Shown here piece after piece: positions 43,226 through 51,793 of a DNA stretch of 64,000 nt. Under the pieces are notes generated by a model, which saw only the letters and a list, made by a program, of their open reading frames with translations, searched no databases and was not told the origin of the DNA. This stretch comes from Halotia branconii CENA392 (GTDB lineage Bacteria; Cyanobacteriota; Cyanobacteriia; Cyanobacteriales; Nostocaceae): NCBI RefSeq assembly GCF_029953635.1, contig NZ_CP124543.1:124001-188000 (forward strand). Reading direction: 5' to 3'. Position 1 is the stretch's first letter, and every line of letters begins with the position of its first letter. A program made the translations under genes and the position numbers.

Positions 43226-45526
43226 TTACGACATTGGTTGCTGGTCTGGAAACATACATTTATCAGAGTCACAACCACTAGGGCCAGCTTCACTCAATTC
43301 ACCTAAATCATAGCGGCTGAGAACTGCACAAAAATCATCTGTTTTCCGTCGTGCTTTGACATCTTGAGTCAAAAGTTCGTAGGTTGTTTTATCTATCGGC
43401 TCAAATGGCAAACGCGGGAATGACTGCAAATCGTCAAAACGAGCTAAAAGAGCTGCTGAGATGTATCCTTGATCATTTTTGATCGCTTCGTAGATCCGTT
43501 GTCCTAAAGATTCGATTTCATCAGAACGTAGTTCTAGAGTAGCTGATGTGTTGTGTGTTACATAGTGCTGCTGAACTTGGAGAACAAAATCGAATTGAGC
43601 CAAGACAGAAAACTGAGAAACATCAATTTTATCTGCTCCTGGTAAATTAGCCCAAGATACAGCGACGGGGATTTCTACTAGCCATTCGCTGACACGAGCA
43701 TCAAAAGGATCATTTAACAAGTTGCCTTGTTCATCTTTATCTGATTGGGAAGGAATGACATTGTAACCGTAGTCAATACAGGCTAAAGCTACTGGATCAT
43801 TTTTACCAAAAGTGATCCGGCGAATAAATCTCTGTGCCTTGGGGGGATGCCATCCAGAACTCGCACCAGTGAGTAAAGCTTTAGTACCACTAGGCTGGAC
43901 TGTAGTGCAACGATTGGGACGTTTGAGATTATGGCGATCGCAATACTCCCATACAACTCGATGCACAGTATCTTTCCAAAAGCTGAGATATTTCGCTTCT
44001 TCGTGCTTGAATTGTAATCCTTGGGTAGTAGTTGGTCTGCCTTCCTCCCACCAACGTAGCCAGTCAACGCCAAAAGCATGAACAAAGAAATCAAATAAAC
44101 CTGTGAAAGAAACACCCACAATTGGATCTAATTCACGGCTTTCTTGGTAGCGTGGTTCTAAAAATTTATGATTTAAAAGTGCTGCTACAGATAAAGCTCC
44201 CGCTGTGAAAGCTTCCTCTTGTTCTTGATAGTTATGTGGGTCAATTTGGTTTAAGTGAACTTCCCCAAGGTTACAGTGAAAATTGCTACCAATAATTTCA
44301 CCACACGGGTTTAAACCATGACGAGCTAAACGATGTTCTAATTCCTTAGCATCCAAATAAGGATAGTGTGCTTGTAACCATTGTTTTGCTGTTCCTTGTT
44401 CATAAGATTTCAAGAAATCAACTTTTAAGGCTTGCGTCGGCAATAAATCACAGTTAGATCTAGCGACAGCTTCACCAGCCCATTGAATCGCACCTTCGCC
44501 ACTATAATATTGTTTGCGAACAGCATCAACACATTCTTCTAATGTGGGCTTGCGGTGAAACACTCTGGTATGGTTTGCCATCCGTAAAGCATCACGCTCA
44601 GGATCAATTCGCCAGTTGCCATTTTTATCTTGCTGCCATAAATTATCTTTAGCAGTAGCTCCTAGTTGGTCGTCAGAAATAAACTGACGTATCCCTGCGC
44701 TTCTTCTAATGTTACCGGCAACTATGGTTACAGCAGCTTGATCAATTAATAAACAGCATTCAACTGAGTTTAATTGTCTTCCTACAGCTTTATTGAGAAT
44801 GGATGCACAACTTTGATAAAGTCCAGGCAATTTAACGGGATTTGCAACTCCTCCAAAGCCGTTTAGAGTTTCTCCGGCTTGACGGACATCACTTAAATCA
44901 ACGACTATTTTTACTTCTGTAGAAAATCGTTCATCTGTAGAGAGTTCTAGCAAGCTTTGATAAGATTCCACCCAGCCTTCACGGCTATCTCCCACACGGA
45001 TAGTAACCTTGTGACCTTCTATATTGGTTTGGGTATATTCATGGCGTAATTCTGGAGATGTGCTACCAATTTCTCCACTTACCGTCACATTTAAGTAATT
45101 ACGGATAGCAGGTAATTGATTAATATACTGCGGTTCTATAATGGCTCCCGTACCACAACCCATCATCGCCAAATCCATCATTAACCCGAAGGCATTCCAG
45201 TCTTCTAGGTTGGTAGATGTGCAGTTATAAGCCCCAGAAAAGTTTTTAGGTTTGGCTATCCAGTCAGTGCCACCAACCCACAGCCAGCGTCCACTAGGGA
45301 GAGCCTTAAGATTGCGTTGCATGTTCTCTAAGATGGCAATTTCTTCTGGGCGTAACTTGCCTAAATCGATTATGCCTTGGAGGGTGCGATCGCAAACCTC
45401 ATCCCATGTTTCTCTTAGCCCTGCCTTTGTGCGGCGGCTGTAAGTTCTAAAAAATACTGGATTAGCAGCTGGCGCAGTTTCCGGGAACTGCGTACTTTGA
45501 CGTTTTCTTTCAAGCTCTTGAACCAT
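43226..45526 (-). CDS. nrdJ: Adenosylcobalamin-dependent ribonucleoside-triphosphate reductase (monomeric class II)
   Basis: 766 residues, like the Lactobacillus leichmannii-type single-chain enzyme. GAYNCTSTN holds the first redox cysteine, GLNPCGEIIGSNFHCNLGEV the thiyl-radical Cys with the Asn and Glu partners, and the C-terminal GCDSDKC (Cys752 and Cys757, spacing 5) the shuttle pair. It makes dNTPs from NTPs using coenzyme B12, independent of oxygen. No intein interrupts the active-site blocks. The upstream region shows no convincing cobalamin riboswitch. Confidence 0.95.
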   Translation of the reverse strand: MVQELERKRQSTQFPETAPAANPVFFRTYSRRTKAGLRETWDEVCDRTLQGIIDLGKLRPEEIAILENMQRNLKALPSGRWLWVGGTDWIAKPKNFSGAYNCTSTNLEDWNAFGLMMDLAMMGCGTGAIIEPQYINQLPAIRNYLNVTVSGEIGSTSPELRHEYTQTNIEGHKVTIRVGDSREGWVESYQSLLELSTDERFSTEVKIVVDLSDVRQAGETLNGFGGVANPVKLPGLYQSCASILNKAVGRQLNSVECCLLIDQAAVTIVAGNIRRSAGIRQFISDDQLGATAKDNLWQQDKNGNWRIDPERDALRMANHTRVFHRKPTLEECVDAVRKQYYSGEGAIQWAGEAVARSNCDLLPTQALKVDFLKSYEQGTAKQWLQAHYPYLDAKELEHRLARHGLNPCGEIIGSNFHCNLGEVHLNQIDPHNYQEQEEAFTAGALSVAALLNHKFLEPRYQESRELDPIVGVSFTGLFDFFVHAFGVDWLRWWEEGRPTTTQGLQFKHEEAKYLSFWKDTVHRVVWEYCDRHNLKRPNRCTTVQPSGTKALLTGASSGWHPPKAQRFIRRITFGKNDPVALACIDYGYNVIPSQSDKDEQGNLLNDPFDARVSEWLVEIPVAVSWANLPGADKIDVSQFSVLAQFDFVLQVQQHYVTHNTSATLELRSDEIESLGQRIYEAIKNDQGYISAALLARFDDLQSFPRLPFEPIDKTTYELLTQDVKARRKTDDFCAVLSRYDLGELSEAGPSGCDSDKCMFPDQQPMS

Positions 45527-45661
45527 AAATTAGGTGTTTTGCGTTCTTGTTGGGTGCGGACAGATTATGACTATACGCCAAGTGGAATTAGGATTAAAGA
45601 TTGCAAAATTTTCCACTTTGCGCTACTCCTCCACCTGTAAGAATTGCAACAAAATTGATCA

Positions 45662-45689
45662 TGTATAATATGTCTTTGCTATTGTGCAA
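45662..45689 (-). promoter_or_regulatory. Candidate sigma-70-type promoter for nrdJ
   Basis: On the minus strand TTGCAC (45689-45684) is followed after 16 bases by TATACA (45667-45662). It is about 135 bases upstream of the nrdJ start. No other support. Confidence 0.3.
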
Positions 45690-45854
45690 ATGCCTCTACT
45701 GAGTTGCAAATATGAACAGTATTTTGGTGGTGGATATCAGAAATTTCATAGCTTCATTTTAGATTAGTTAAGCTCATTCCACCCCTGGAAGGGGCGGGAT
45801 TTCGTGTCAGTGGTCAGTAGTCAGTAGTCAGTAGTCAGTTGTTTTTGCTACTGA

Positions 45855-45912
45855 CCCCTTCGGGGTTCGCCAGTCGCTCATGGGGGCAACCCCCAAGACC
45901 GCGCTGGCTCAC
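45855..45912. repeat. Dispersed repeat, GCCAGTCGCTC...GACCGCGCTGGC family
   Basis: CGCCAGTCGCTCATGGGGGC and AACCCCCAAGACCGCGCTGG, with partly complementary outer parts; GTCAGTAGTCAGTAG-type tandem repeats lie before it and CACTGACTACTGACACTTG after. A 68-codon open frame (45955-46161) next to it is not convincing. Confidence 0.65.
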
Positions 45913-46270
45913 CACTGACTACTGACACTTGACGGCGACTATCCCGGACACTCCTTGTTCGCGAGACTCGTCTCTGAAAGAGAAGAAGTGGGCTTCCCGC
46001 CGCCTTTTGGTAAACCATTTCGGCGCAGGAGTAGGAATCAGCTGACTTTAAGTTATTTAATACAACTTGCGGAAATTAAAAGAACGCATACACAGCGCTC
46101 AAACTCAAGGAATAATATGAAGTTTTGTTACACATTGCGTAATTATTACAAGGCAAGGTGAGGTTTATATGTGTGAGGGTTAGAGGAACTTAATTTTTTT
46201 GCTAAGAGTCCTTTCTCTCGTGGTTCTACTTAGTTAATACAAATAGTAACTAGCAAAAAAGGCAAAAATC

Positions 46271-46702
46271 ATGGAATCTCAAAAGATACAGCAAATCAAT
46301 ACTTCTGAGAATTTAGAACAGTTGCAAGATGAGATTGCTCAGAGAGAAAGTGGAGAAAAAAATATGGATTCTGATTTTCAAAAATCACATTCAGTAACTA
46401 TGTTAATTCAGGATTTATTAAACTTAGAAAATGAAATTGGACAAAAATTTCGTGAGCTGATAAATAACTCTAATTTTGAGAAATTGCTGGAAAAATCTAA
46501 TTTATCAAAACAAGCAGTTATAAGATTTGAGTGTAGTATTGAGTTAAATGACATTCAAGTTGATGATAATAGAGAAAATCAAACAATTACCAAATTCACA
46601 AAAACAATTCAAAATAGGGAACTTCAGTTAGTAGGATGTATGACGTATTGGGACCCAAATTGCGATGTTGATGGTTGCTCGGTAACAATATGCAAACCTT
46701 AA
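46271..46702 (+). CDS. Small protein with cysteine-rich C-terminal tail (possible peptide precursor)
   Basis: 143 residues. The first 120 are polar, acidic and mostly helical (SVTMLIQDLLNLENEIGQKFRELI). The last 21 are of different character, VGCMTYWDPNCDVDG then CSVTICKP, with cysteines at 123, 131, 136 and 141. A long leader-like region followed by a short Cys/Thr/Ser tail is the general look of a ribosomally made, modified peptide precursor, but no known leader motif and no modifying enzyme is seen in the window. It may equally be a small metal- or disulfide-stabilised protein. An ATG start. Confidence 0.5.
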   Translation: MESQKIQQINTSENLEQLQDEIAQRESGEKNMDSDFQKSHSVTMLIQDLLNLENEIGQKFRELINNSNFEKLLEKSNLSKQAVIRFECSIELNDIQVDDNRENQTITKFTKTIQNRELQLVGCMTYWDPNCDVDGCSVTICKP

Positions 46703-46747
46703 TATTCTGTTATTAGTAGAACTCACGCCCTGGTGACGAAAACTAAA

Positions 46748-46863
46748 CCTTTGCGATTACTACTCTTCGAGAAGCCGCTAACGCGTCTACGCTTTGTACC
46801 CCCTGCGGAAACGCTAAGAGCGAACGTAATAATGTAAAATCATAATCGTTGCGTAAGTTCTGA
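46748..46863. repeat. Dispersed repeat, copy 2
   Basis: Related to 4554-4640; begins CCTTTGCGATTACT, has an extra segment (ACTCTTCGAGAAGCCGCTAAC), then CCCTGCGGAAACGCTAAG-AGCGAACGTAATAATG, and ends AAGTTCTGA. Confidence 0.6.
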
Positions 46864-46893
46864 TTAGTTTCACTAATTTATTGAACAGAAATT

Positions 46894-46994
46894 TAGCAAT
46901 CCATAATCATCCGTGAGAAAATTTTTAGAAAAAAGTCATTGTTTTACAAAAATTACACTCTTTCTTAATTCTCACGTATCATTGGGGATTGCTA
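46894..46994. mobile_element. MITE-like element of 101 bp with TA ends
   Basis: Left TAGCAATCCataatcatcCGTGAGAA; the right end read inward is TAGCAATCCccaatgataCGTGAGAA. The inverted repeats match at GCAATCC and CGTGAGAA with a variable block between. Both ends are TA, as expected for a non-autonomous IS630/mariner-type element. No coding capacity. Confidence 0.6.
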
Positions 46995-47205
46995 TACAAA
47001 CTTTTCTTAGTTAAATTAAATGTTTTTATCTAACTCTTACTAACCATAAAAAATCAATGATATTCAACCGCTGTTACTTACTTTCAAGGCTTAATTTGTG
47101 TATTTAATTTGTATATAAAAATTGATCAAAATGACTGTTTCATGATAAATTTGCATTTTCGTGTTATCTAAGCTTTAAAAACTGTACCTCTCCTTAACAT
47201 TAGTT

Positions 47206-49629
47206 ATGAATTATTTGCAAAAATCGCATAATTATCTAGGATTGATAACTATTAGTGTAATTGTTTTTTATGCAAACTCTGCTATTGCCCAAATTGATCC
47301 AGATGGGACTTTACCTAATAATTCTCAAAAGAGAACAGAAACAAATACTATAACTATTGAAGGAGGCACTTTATCCCCTGATGGCAAAAATTTATTTCAT
47401 AGTTTTAGAGAATTTTCTGTTCCGCAAAATTATACGGTTGAATTTAAGCATAGTGGAAATGTTCAAAATATCATTAGTAGGATAACAGGTAATTCCGGTT
47501 CTCATATTGACGGCATTCTTAAAGTTAATGGCACAACTAATCTATTTATAATTAATCCTAATGGGATTACTTTTGGAGCTAATGCTTCTTTAAATATTGG
47601 TGGTTCATTTATAGCAACCACTGCAAGTAGTCTCAACTTTGGCGATGGTAGCAAATTTAGTGCTGTATCTCCCACAACCACACCCTTACTAACAGTAAGT
47701 GTACCTATCGGCTTACAATTTGGGGCAGTTGCTAAACCTATCCGCAATCAATCTCAAGCAAGAAGTTCAGATGGTACAACAAATGGTTTTGGTGGAAATG
47801 TTGGTATACAAGTGAAGCCAAGTAAAACATTAGCACTTGTAGGTGGGGATATAACGTTTGAGGGCGGAAACTTAACAGCACCTTCAGGAAGAATTGAGCT
47901 AGGAAGTGTTGCTGGTAATAGTTTAGTTAATTTAGAAATAAATGATAAACAAGGTCTAATCTTGGGATACGAAAATGTTCAAAAATTTCAAGATATTAAA
48001 TTGACACAGCGAACTGAAATTCCATCTTATGCTGAAGTTCGATCTTATGTAGATAGTAGTGGTGAGCGTGGCGGTACTATTCAGGTGCAAGCCAAGCGCT
48101 TGTTACTTGATAAGGGTTCAATTATTTCAACTAATACTTCTAATTCAGAATTAGGAGGAATTTTAACTGTAAATACCTCTGAGTCTGTAGAACTAAATGA
48201 TCGTAATACATCCTTGAGAGCCAGAAATCGCAGTATAGGTGAGGCTGGAAACTTGACTATCACTACTGGGAAGTTAATTGTCCGGGATGGGGCACAAGTA
48301 GTCATTAATAGTACTGATAGTATTGATTCGGTTCCGGTAGGAGAATTAACCGTAAACGCTTCAGATTCCGTAGAACTGTTGGGTTTTAGTTCTCCTGGTA
48401 ATGGTCGTATTATTTCTAGTGAGTTGTCCAGTATAGCTCCTCTTGCTGGAAACGCTGGCAATATAACGATTACAACTAACAAATTACGTATCCAAGGACC
48501 GGCAAAGGTAACAACACAGTCCGCAGGAACCTTGTTAGCTTCTGGTGAAGCTATACCAGCTACTGGAAAAGGAGGAAATCTGACTGTAAAAGCTTTTGAA
48601 TCTGTAGAGTTGATTGGAGACCCTTCAACTGGTAGATTCTTTAATTTATTATCTACTTCAACTCAAGGTGTTGGAGATGCTGGAAATTTAACGATAACCA
48701 CAGGAAAATTAACTGTTCGAGACGGGGCTAGAATAAGTTCAAGCAGTGAAGGTAATATACCTAATCCAGGAGGGGCAGGTGACTTAAGTGTTACGGCTCG
48801 CTCAATCTTTTTGGAAAATCAAGGAGTAATCGAAACCAATAGTCAAGCAGGGCAAGGTGGCAATATTAAATTAAAGGTGCGAGACTTATTGCTTATGCGC
48901 CGCAACAGTCAAATATCCGCTAATGCTGGCAGTGATGGAAACGGTGGTAACATCACTATCAAAGCACCTAACGGCTTCATCCTCGCCCCTCCTTTAGGAA
49001 ATAACGATATCACCGCTAACGCTAATTCTGGCTCTGGTGGTAAAATTACAATCGACGCTAAAAGGATCTTTGGGTTTGTGCCGCGCACTCGTGCAGACTT
49101 AGTAAGGGAGTTAAACACTGAAGACCCAGAACAACTAGACCCAAGTAACCTTTTAACCAACGATATCACGGCGTTTTCTGGAAATCCTTCATTGAATGGC
49201 ATTATACAAATTAACTCTCTAGATGTTGACCCTAGTAAAGGATTAGTAGAATTACCTGTAAATGTGGTTGATAATTCTACACAAGTTGCTGCTGGTTGTA
49301 ATGGTGGTGGAAAACTGGCAAAGGGTAAATTTACTGTTTCAGGGCGTGGAGGAATACCATCGAATCCGATAGAGCCGCTGACGGCTGAAACGGTTCTAGC
49401 AGACTGGATTACACTGGAGCCAGATATAGATAATCGTGCTAATGCTCTACAAAATAGGACGGTTAATCAAGAGCAGCTTCAACCGAAAAATTACTCACAG
49501 ACTAATGAAATTGTAGAAGCCCAAGGGTGGATTGTAGATGCTAATGGAAATGTGGTTTTAGTGGCTCAAGTACCAACTGCAACACTACATAACTCAGCAC
49601 TTACTAGCGTATCTTGTGCTGCTAATTAG
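47206..49629 (+). CDS. Two-partner-secretion exoprotein (haemagglutination-domain, TpsA-like)
   Basis: 807 residues. A signal peptide ends at about 28 (NSAIAQ). The TPS domain (about 30-170) has FHSFREFSVPQNYTVEFKH, IISRITGNSGSHIDG and LFIINPNGITFGANASLNIGGSF, which fold into a beta-helix and address the protein to a TpsB pore. Repeated beta-helix rungs follow (AGNLTITTGKLTVRDGA, GGNLTVKAFESVELIG and others), and a C-terminal region with EAQGWIVDANGNVVLVAQ is common in cyanobacterial members. It is likely secreted or surface-held. No TpsB gene is in the window. Confidence 0.9.
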   Translation: MNYLQKSHNYLGLITISVIVFYANSAIAQIDPDGTLPNNSQKRTETNTITIEGGTLSPDGKNLFHSFREFSVPQNYTVEFKHSGNVQNIISRITGNSGSHIDGILKVNGTTNLFIINPNGITFGANASLNIGGSFIATTASSLNFGDGSKFSAVSPTTTPLLTVSVPIGLQFGAVAKPIRNQSQARSSDGTTNGFGGNVGIQVKPSKTLALVGGDITFEGGNLTAPSGRIELGSVAGNSLVNLEINDKQGLILGYENVQKFQDIKLTQRTEIPSYAEVRSYVDSSGERGGTIQVQAKRLLLDKGSIISTNTSNSELGGILTVNTSESVELNDRNTSLRARNRSIGEAGNLTITTGKLIVRDGAQVVINSTDSIDSVPVGELTVNASDSVELLGFSSPGNGRIISSELSSIAPLAGNAGNITITTNKLRIQGPAKVTTQSAGTLLASGEAIPATGKGGNLTVKAFESVELIGDPSTGRFFNLLSTSTQGVGDAGNLTITTGKLTVRDGARISSSSEGNIPNPGGAGDLSVTARSIFLENQGVIETNSQAGQGGNIKLKVRDLLLMRRNSQISANAGSDGNGGNITIKAPNGFILAPPLGNNDITANANSGSGGKITIDAKRIFGFVPRTRADLVRELNTEDPEQLDPSNLLTNDITAFSGNPSLNGIIQINSLDVDPSKGLVELPVNVVDNSTQVAAGCNGGGKLAKGKFTVSGRGGIPSNPIEPLTAETVLADWITLEPDIDNRANALQNRTVNQEQLQPKNYSQTNEIVEAQGWIVDANGNVVLVAQVPTATLHNSALTSVSCAAN

Positions 49630-49743
49630 ATATTTTTTACTCTAATACTAGTTTTGTATAAAAGTACGCTTTAAAAACGTAGACCGAAGGGCTTGCCGGA
49701 GGCTACCACAAAGAACACAAAGAACACAAAGAAATAAAGAATG

Positions 49744-49755
49744 GTAGGTTGGGTT
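49744..49755. repeat. Left arm of the palindromic target of the ISAzo13-like element
   Basis: GTAGGTTGGGTT; perfect complement of AACCCAACCTAC at 51360-51371. Without the element they would form a 12-bp stem with loop GCGCTGCGCTT. Confidence 0.7.
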
Positions 49756-49820
49756 GCGCTGCGCTTAGGGACTTCCAAGAAATAAATTAATCAGCAAAAA
49801 TCATAAGTTAATCTTTAAGA

Positions 49821-49839
49821 GATAATGATAATCATTCTG
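49821..49839. promoter_or_regulatory. Fur-box-like palindrome inside left IS end
   Basis: GATAATGATAATCATTCTG, 16 of 19 matching the classical Fur box. It could alternatively be the subterminal transposase-binding repeat, since the same palindrome is at the other end. Confidence 0.45.
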
Positions 49840-49842
49840 AAA

Positions 49843-49881
49843 GGGTAAGAGGTGGTTGCCGTCGGCAACCACCTCTTACCC
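49843..49881. terminator. Perfect 18-bp-stem hairpin after the transposase gene
   Basis: GGGTAAGAGGTGGTTGCC, GTC, GGCAACCACCTCTTACCC. It lies downstream of the transposase stop (49988, minus strand), so may end its transcript or block outside transcription. Confidence 0.6.
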
Positions 49882-49987
49882 CCTCAAACACAGAAGGAAA
49901 AGTCTGCATCTGCACTCTGTAAATAATTTCAGTGCAATATCATAATTAATATTCATGTTTTTAGATTTAAAAACTGAAGAGTGAAAA

Positions 49988-51216
49988 TTAAGTGCTGCCA
50001 CAACAAATATCAACAAACCATTTGCCTAAATCGGGAAATTTTTCATGTTCCGAGTTAGTGAGTCTTTCTATTTGTTTTTCAACAGCAGACATAGCCTCCT
50101 TAGTAAGAGTAACCCCAGTTTCATAAGTTTGAGTCACTAACTTAACCACAGGATTCTTACCTTTCCACGTCATGTTTTGAGCAAATTTTAAAGCGGTTGC
50201 AACTTCATCTAAAATACTGCCATTCCAAGAATTTTCTAATATCCCCCATACTCGCTCGATGGGATTATATTTGCTGTGATAGGGTGGATAGTAGGCTAAA
50301 CGTATATTCAGTTGATATTCATGAACAAACTCAACGATACGTTTCATAAACTGGGTACGTCTAGAATTATTATCTGTCCCATTATCCTGGTTAATAATCA
50401 GGGTTTTTATTGAGGAAAATCGCCAACTCTCACTCTTCCAAAAATCTTCTAGAACGTCTACAATAAAATCACTCGTTACATTAGACTCTGTAAAGTATAA
50501 AAATAGTTCGTCTAATTCTGGAAGGAAGATGCCGTAAGGAGTTACGGTAGTTTTTGGATGAAAATTATGGTCTTCTGTTTCTGTGACAACTCGGTTTTTA
50601 CCTCCTCTGTCAAAGTAGCCAATATCTACACGGGCTTTGGCATCCAGACTGAGACGTAAGATACTTGGATCATCCAGGGCGGATTGATTAACTATTGCTA
50701 ATTGTTCAAAGATTGCGTCTGTTTCTGGAATTTTTTTTGAGGTAAAACTTTTGCTACTCGCTTGAGTCTATAACCTAAATCATTCAATTTAACTCTCATT
50801 GTTTCTTCAGTAGGTAACTGTTCATCCGTATAACCAAATTTATCAATTAATAGCTTTCTGACCTGACTAGCAGTTAGGCGTGTATACAGCCTTTGGCTTT
50901 TAAAACTTGGATCTGTTTGGCTTTGGAAATCAACTAATTTTTTGATATCTTCTAACAGGTTTGGTAAATGCTCTTCTACTTTCCATCTACCCCTAGCTGA
51001 ATAATTATCTATACAACTAATCCCACTGGTTAGTTCTTTAATTCCTTTACGAATAGTATTTCTATCCCAGCCCAATTCTTTTTGAGCCAGTAATTGTCCT
51101 CCGTAACCTAATTCCATGACAATTTGTGCTTGAAAACGCCGCCTTGCTGCACCTTTGAGTTGGTTTGCTGTTTCCTTGAATACTTTTTTGACTGAATCAG
51201 TTAATTCGAGCAACAC
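49988..51216 (-). CDS. ISAzo13-like transposase (two frames joined by -1 frameshift)
   Basis: Frame 1 (from 51216, GTG) encodes the DNA-binding half (GGQLLAQKELGWDRNTIRKGIKEL, HLPNLLEDIKKLV) and stops at 50698. At an A8 run (50731-50738) a -1 shift continues as KKIPETDAIFEQLAIVNQSA and stays open to 49988, giving 409 residues; I checked 50740-50347 and found no stop. Catalytic residues: LSLDAKARV (Asp), IINQDNGTDN (Asp), NPIERVWG (Glu). So what appears as two separate fragments is one intact gene with a slippery site. The start is uncertain: AGGAG overlaps the GTG. Confidence 0.82.
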
Positions 51217-51263
51217 TCCTGTCCACCCACAAAATTCCCTCCAAATTGAATTTACTACGAATA

Positions 51264-51306
51264 GGGGGGAAGGAGAAGCAGCCTGCGGCTGCTTCTCCTT
51301 CCCCCC
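51264..51306. repeat. Perfect 20-bp-stem hairpin upstream of the transposase gene
   Basis: GGGGGGAAGGAGAAGCAGCC, TGC, GGCTGCTTCTCCTTCCCCCC. It lies just inside the right IS end, upstream of the transposase start, where such a hairpin can shield the gene from read-through transcription and translation. Confidence 0.6.
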
Positions 51307-51308
51307 TT

Positions 51309-51327
51309 AGAATGATTATCATTATTA
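51309..51327. promoter_or_regulatory. Fur-box-like palindrome inside right IS end
   Basis: On the minus strand AATAATGATAATCATTCTA lies within this span plus one base on either side, 16 of 19 to the classical Fur box and nearly identical to 49821-49839. It sits upstream of the transposase gene. Confidence 0.45.
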
Positions 51328-51357
51328 TAATTGGTCATTTTATTCCTTGGAAGTCCC

Positions 51358-51793
51358 TTAACCCAACCTACTTTTCTTTTTTCTGTATTGCCCTTTAACC
51401 GAAAAGTATTGGGAGTGTTAGAGAGTTATTGCGTCAGTCTTACGTTAATTAGTACAAAGCGATGTCTGACGACAAGCCCTTTTACATCTATGCCCTGAAA
51501 CGAATCACATCTCATCGATATTTCATCCCACAGCCAGAAGCGAAGGACTTTTGTGCTTATTTACTATAAAAGACAAGGAAAATATACCTCACACAGCTCA
51601 TTTATACCAATTATCTAAAATTCGGCAACTAATTTAAAGCCGGAAACGCAGATTAAATCTTGAATTACGAATTACGTAGCTTGCTTCTCGCCTTTGGCGA
51701 GTATTACGAATTACGAATTGGTATTAGATATAACCGTTGGTGTTGAAGAGGAACAAATGAGGTTATAACTCAGCTAAAGTTTGGGAGTTCGTC
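51358..51793. other. Intergenic region before sucrose synthase
   Basis: Holds the right target arm, AT-rich DNA, and at 51662-51721 the dispersed repeat AATTACGAATTACGTAGC-TTGCTTCTCGCCTTTGGCGAG-TATTACGAATTACGAATTGG, the inverted relative of 41493-41550. GGGAG at 51783-51787 is the ribosome binding site of the sucrose synthase gene. Confidence 0.5.
51662..51721. repeat. Dispersed repeat, inverted relative of 41493-41550
   Basis: ACGAATT tandem units flank a GTAGCTTGCTTCTCGCC-TTTGGCGAG core. ACGAATT tandem units also occur at about 29138-29158. Confidence 0.7.

Larger units (their letters stand above)
45527..46270. other. nrdJ upstream region and repeats
   Basis: 744 bp. The nrdJ-proximal part holds the promoter candidate and a short inverted pair AAGTGGAA/TTCCACTT (45585-45633). 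The rest is the dispersed repeat and AT-rich DNA ahead of the next gene. Confidence 0.4.
49768..51357. mobile_element. ISAzo13-like insertion sequence, complete
   Basis: 1590 bp with ends GGGACTTCCAAGAAATAAA and, inverted, GGGACTTCCAAGGAATAAA (one mismatch). It is flanked by TTA on both sides (49765-49767 and 51358-51360). The insertion split a palindrome: GTAGGTTGGGTT lies left (49744-49755) and AACCCAACCTAC right (51360-51371). It holds one transposase gene on the minus strand, read through a -1 frameshift, with strong hairpins and Fur-box-like palindromes inside both ends. Confidence 0.85.

Noticed and set aside
45527..45700. Cobalamin riboswitch upstream of the B12-dependent reductase
   Set aside because: I looked for a B12-box-like GCCACTG and the accompanying stems and did not find a convincing set.
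45955..46161. 68-codon open frame downstream of the repeat at 45.9 kb
   Set aside because: Formed partly by repeat sequence; no domain and no ribosome binding site.
50698..51216. Two separate transposase fragments (pseudogene) in the ISAzo13-like element
   Set aside because: A single -1 shift on A8 joins them into one 409-residue frame without stops, so frameshifting is the simpler reading.
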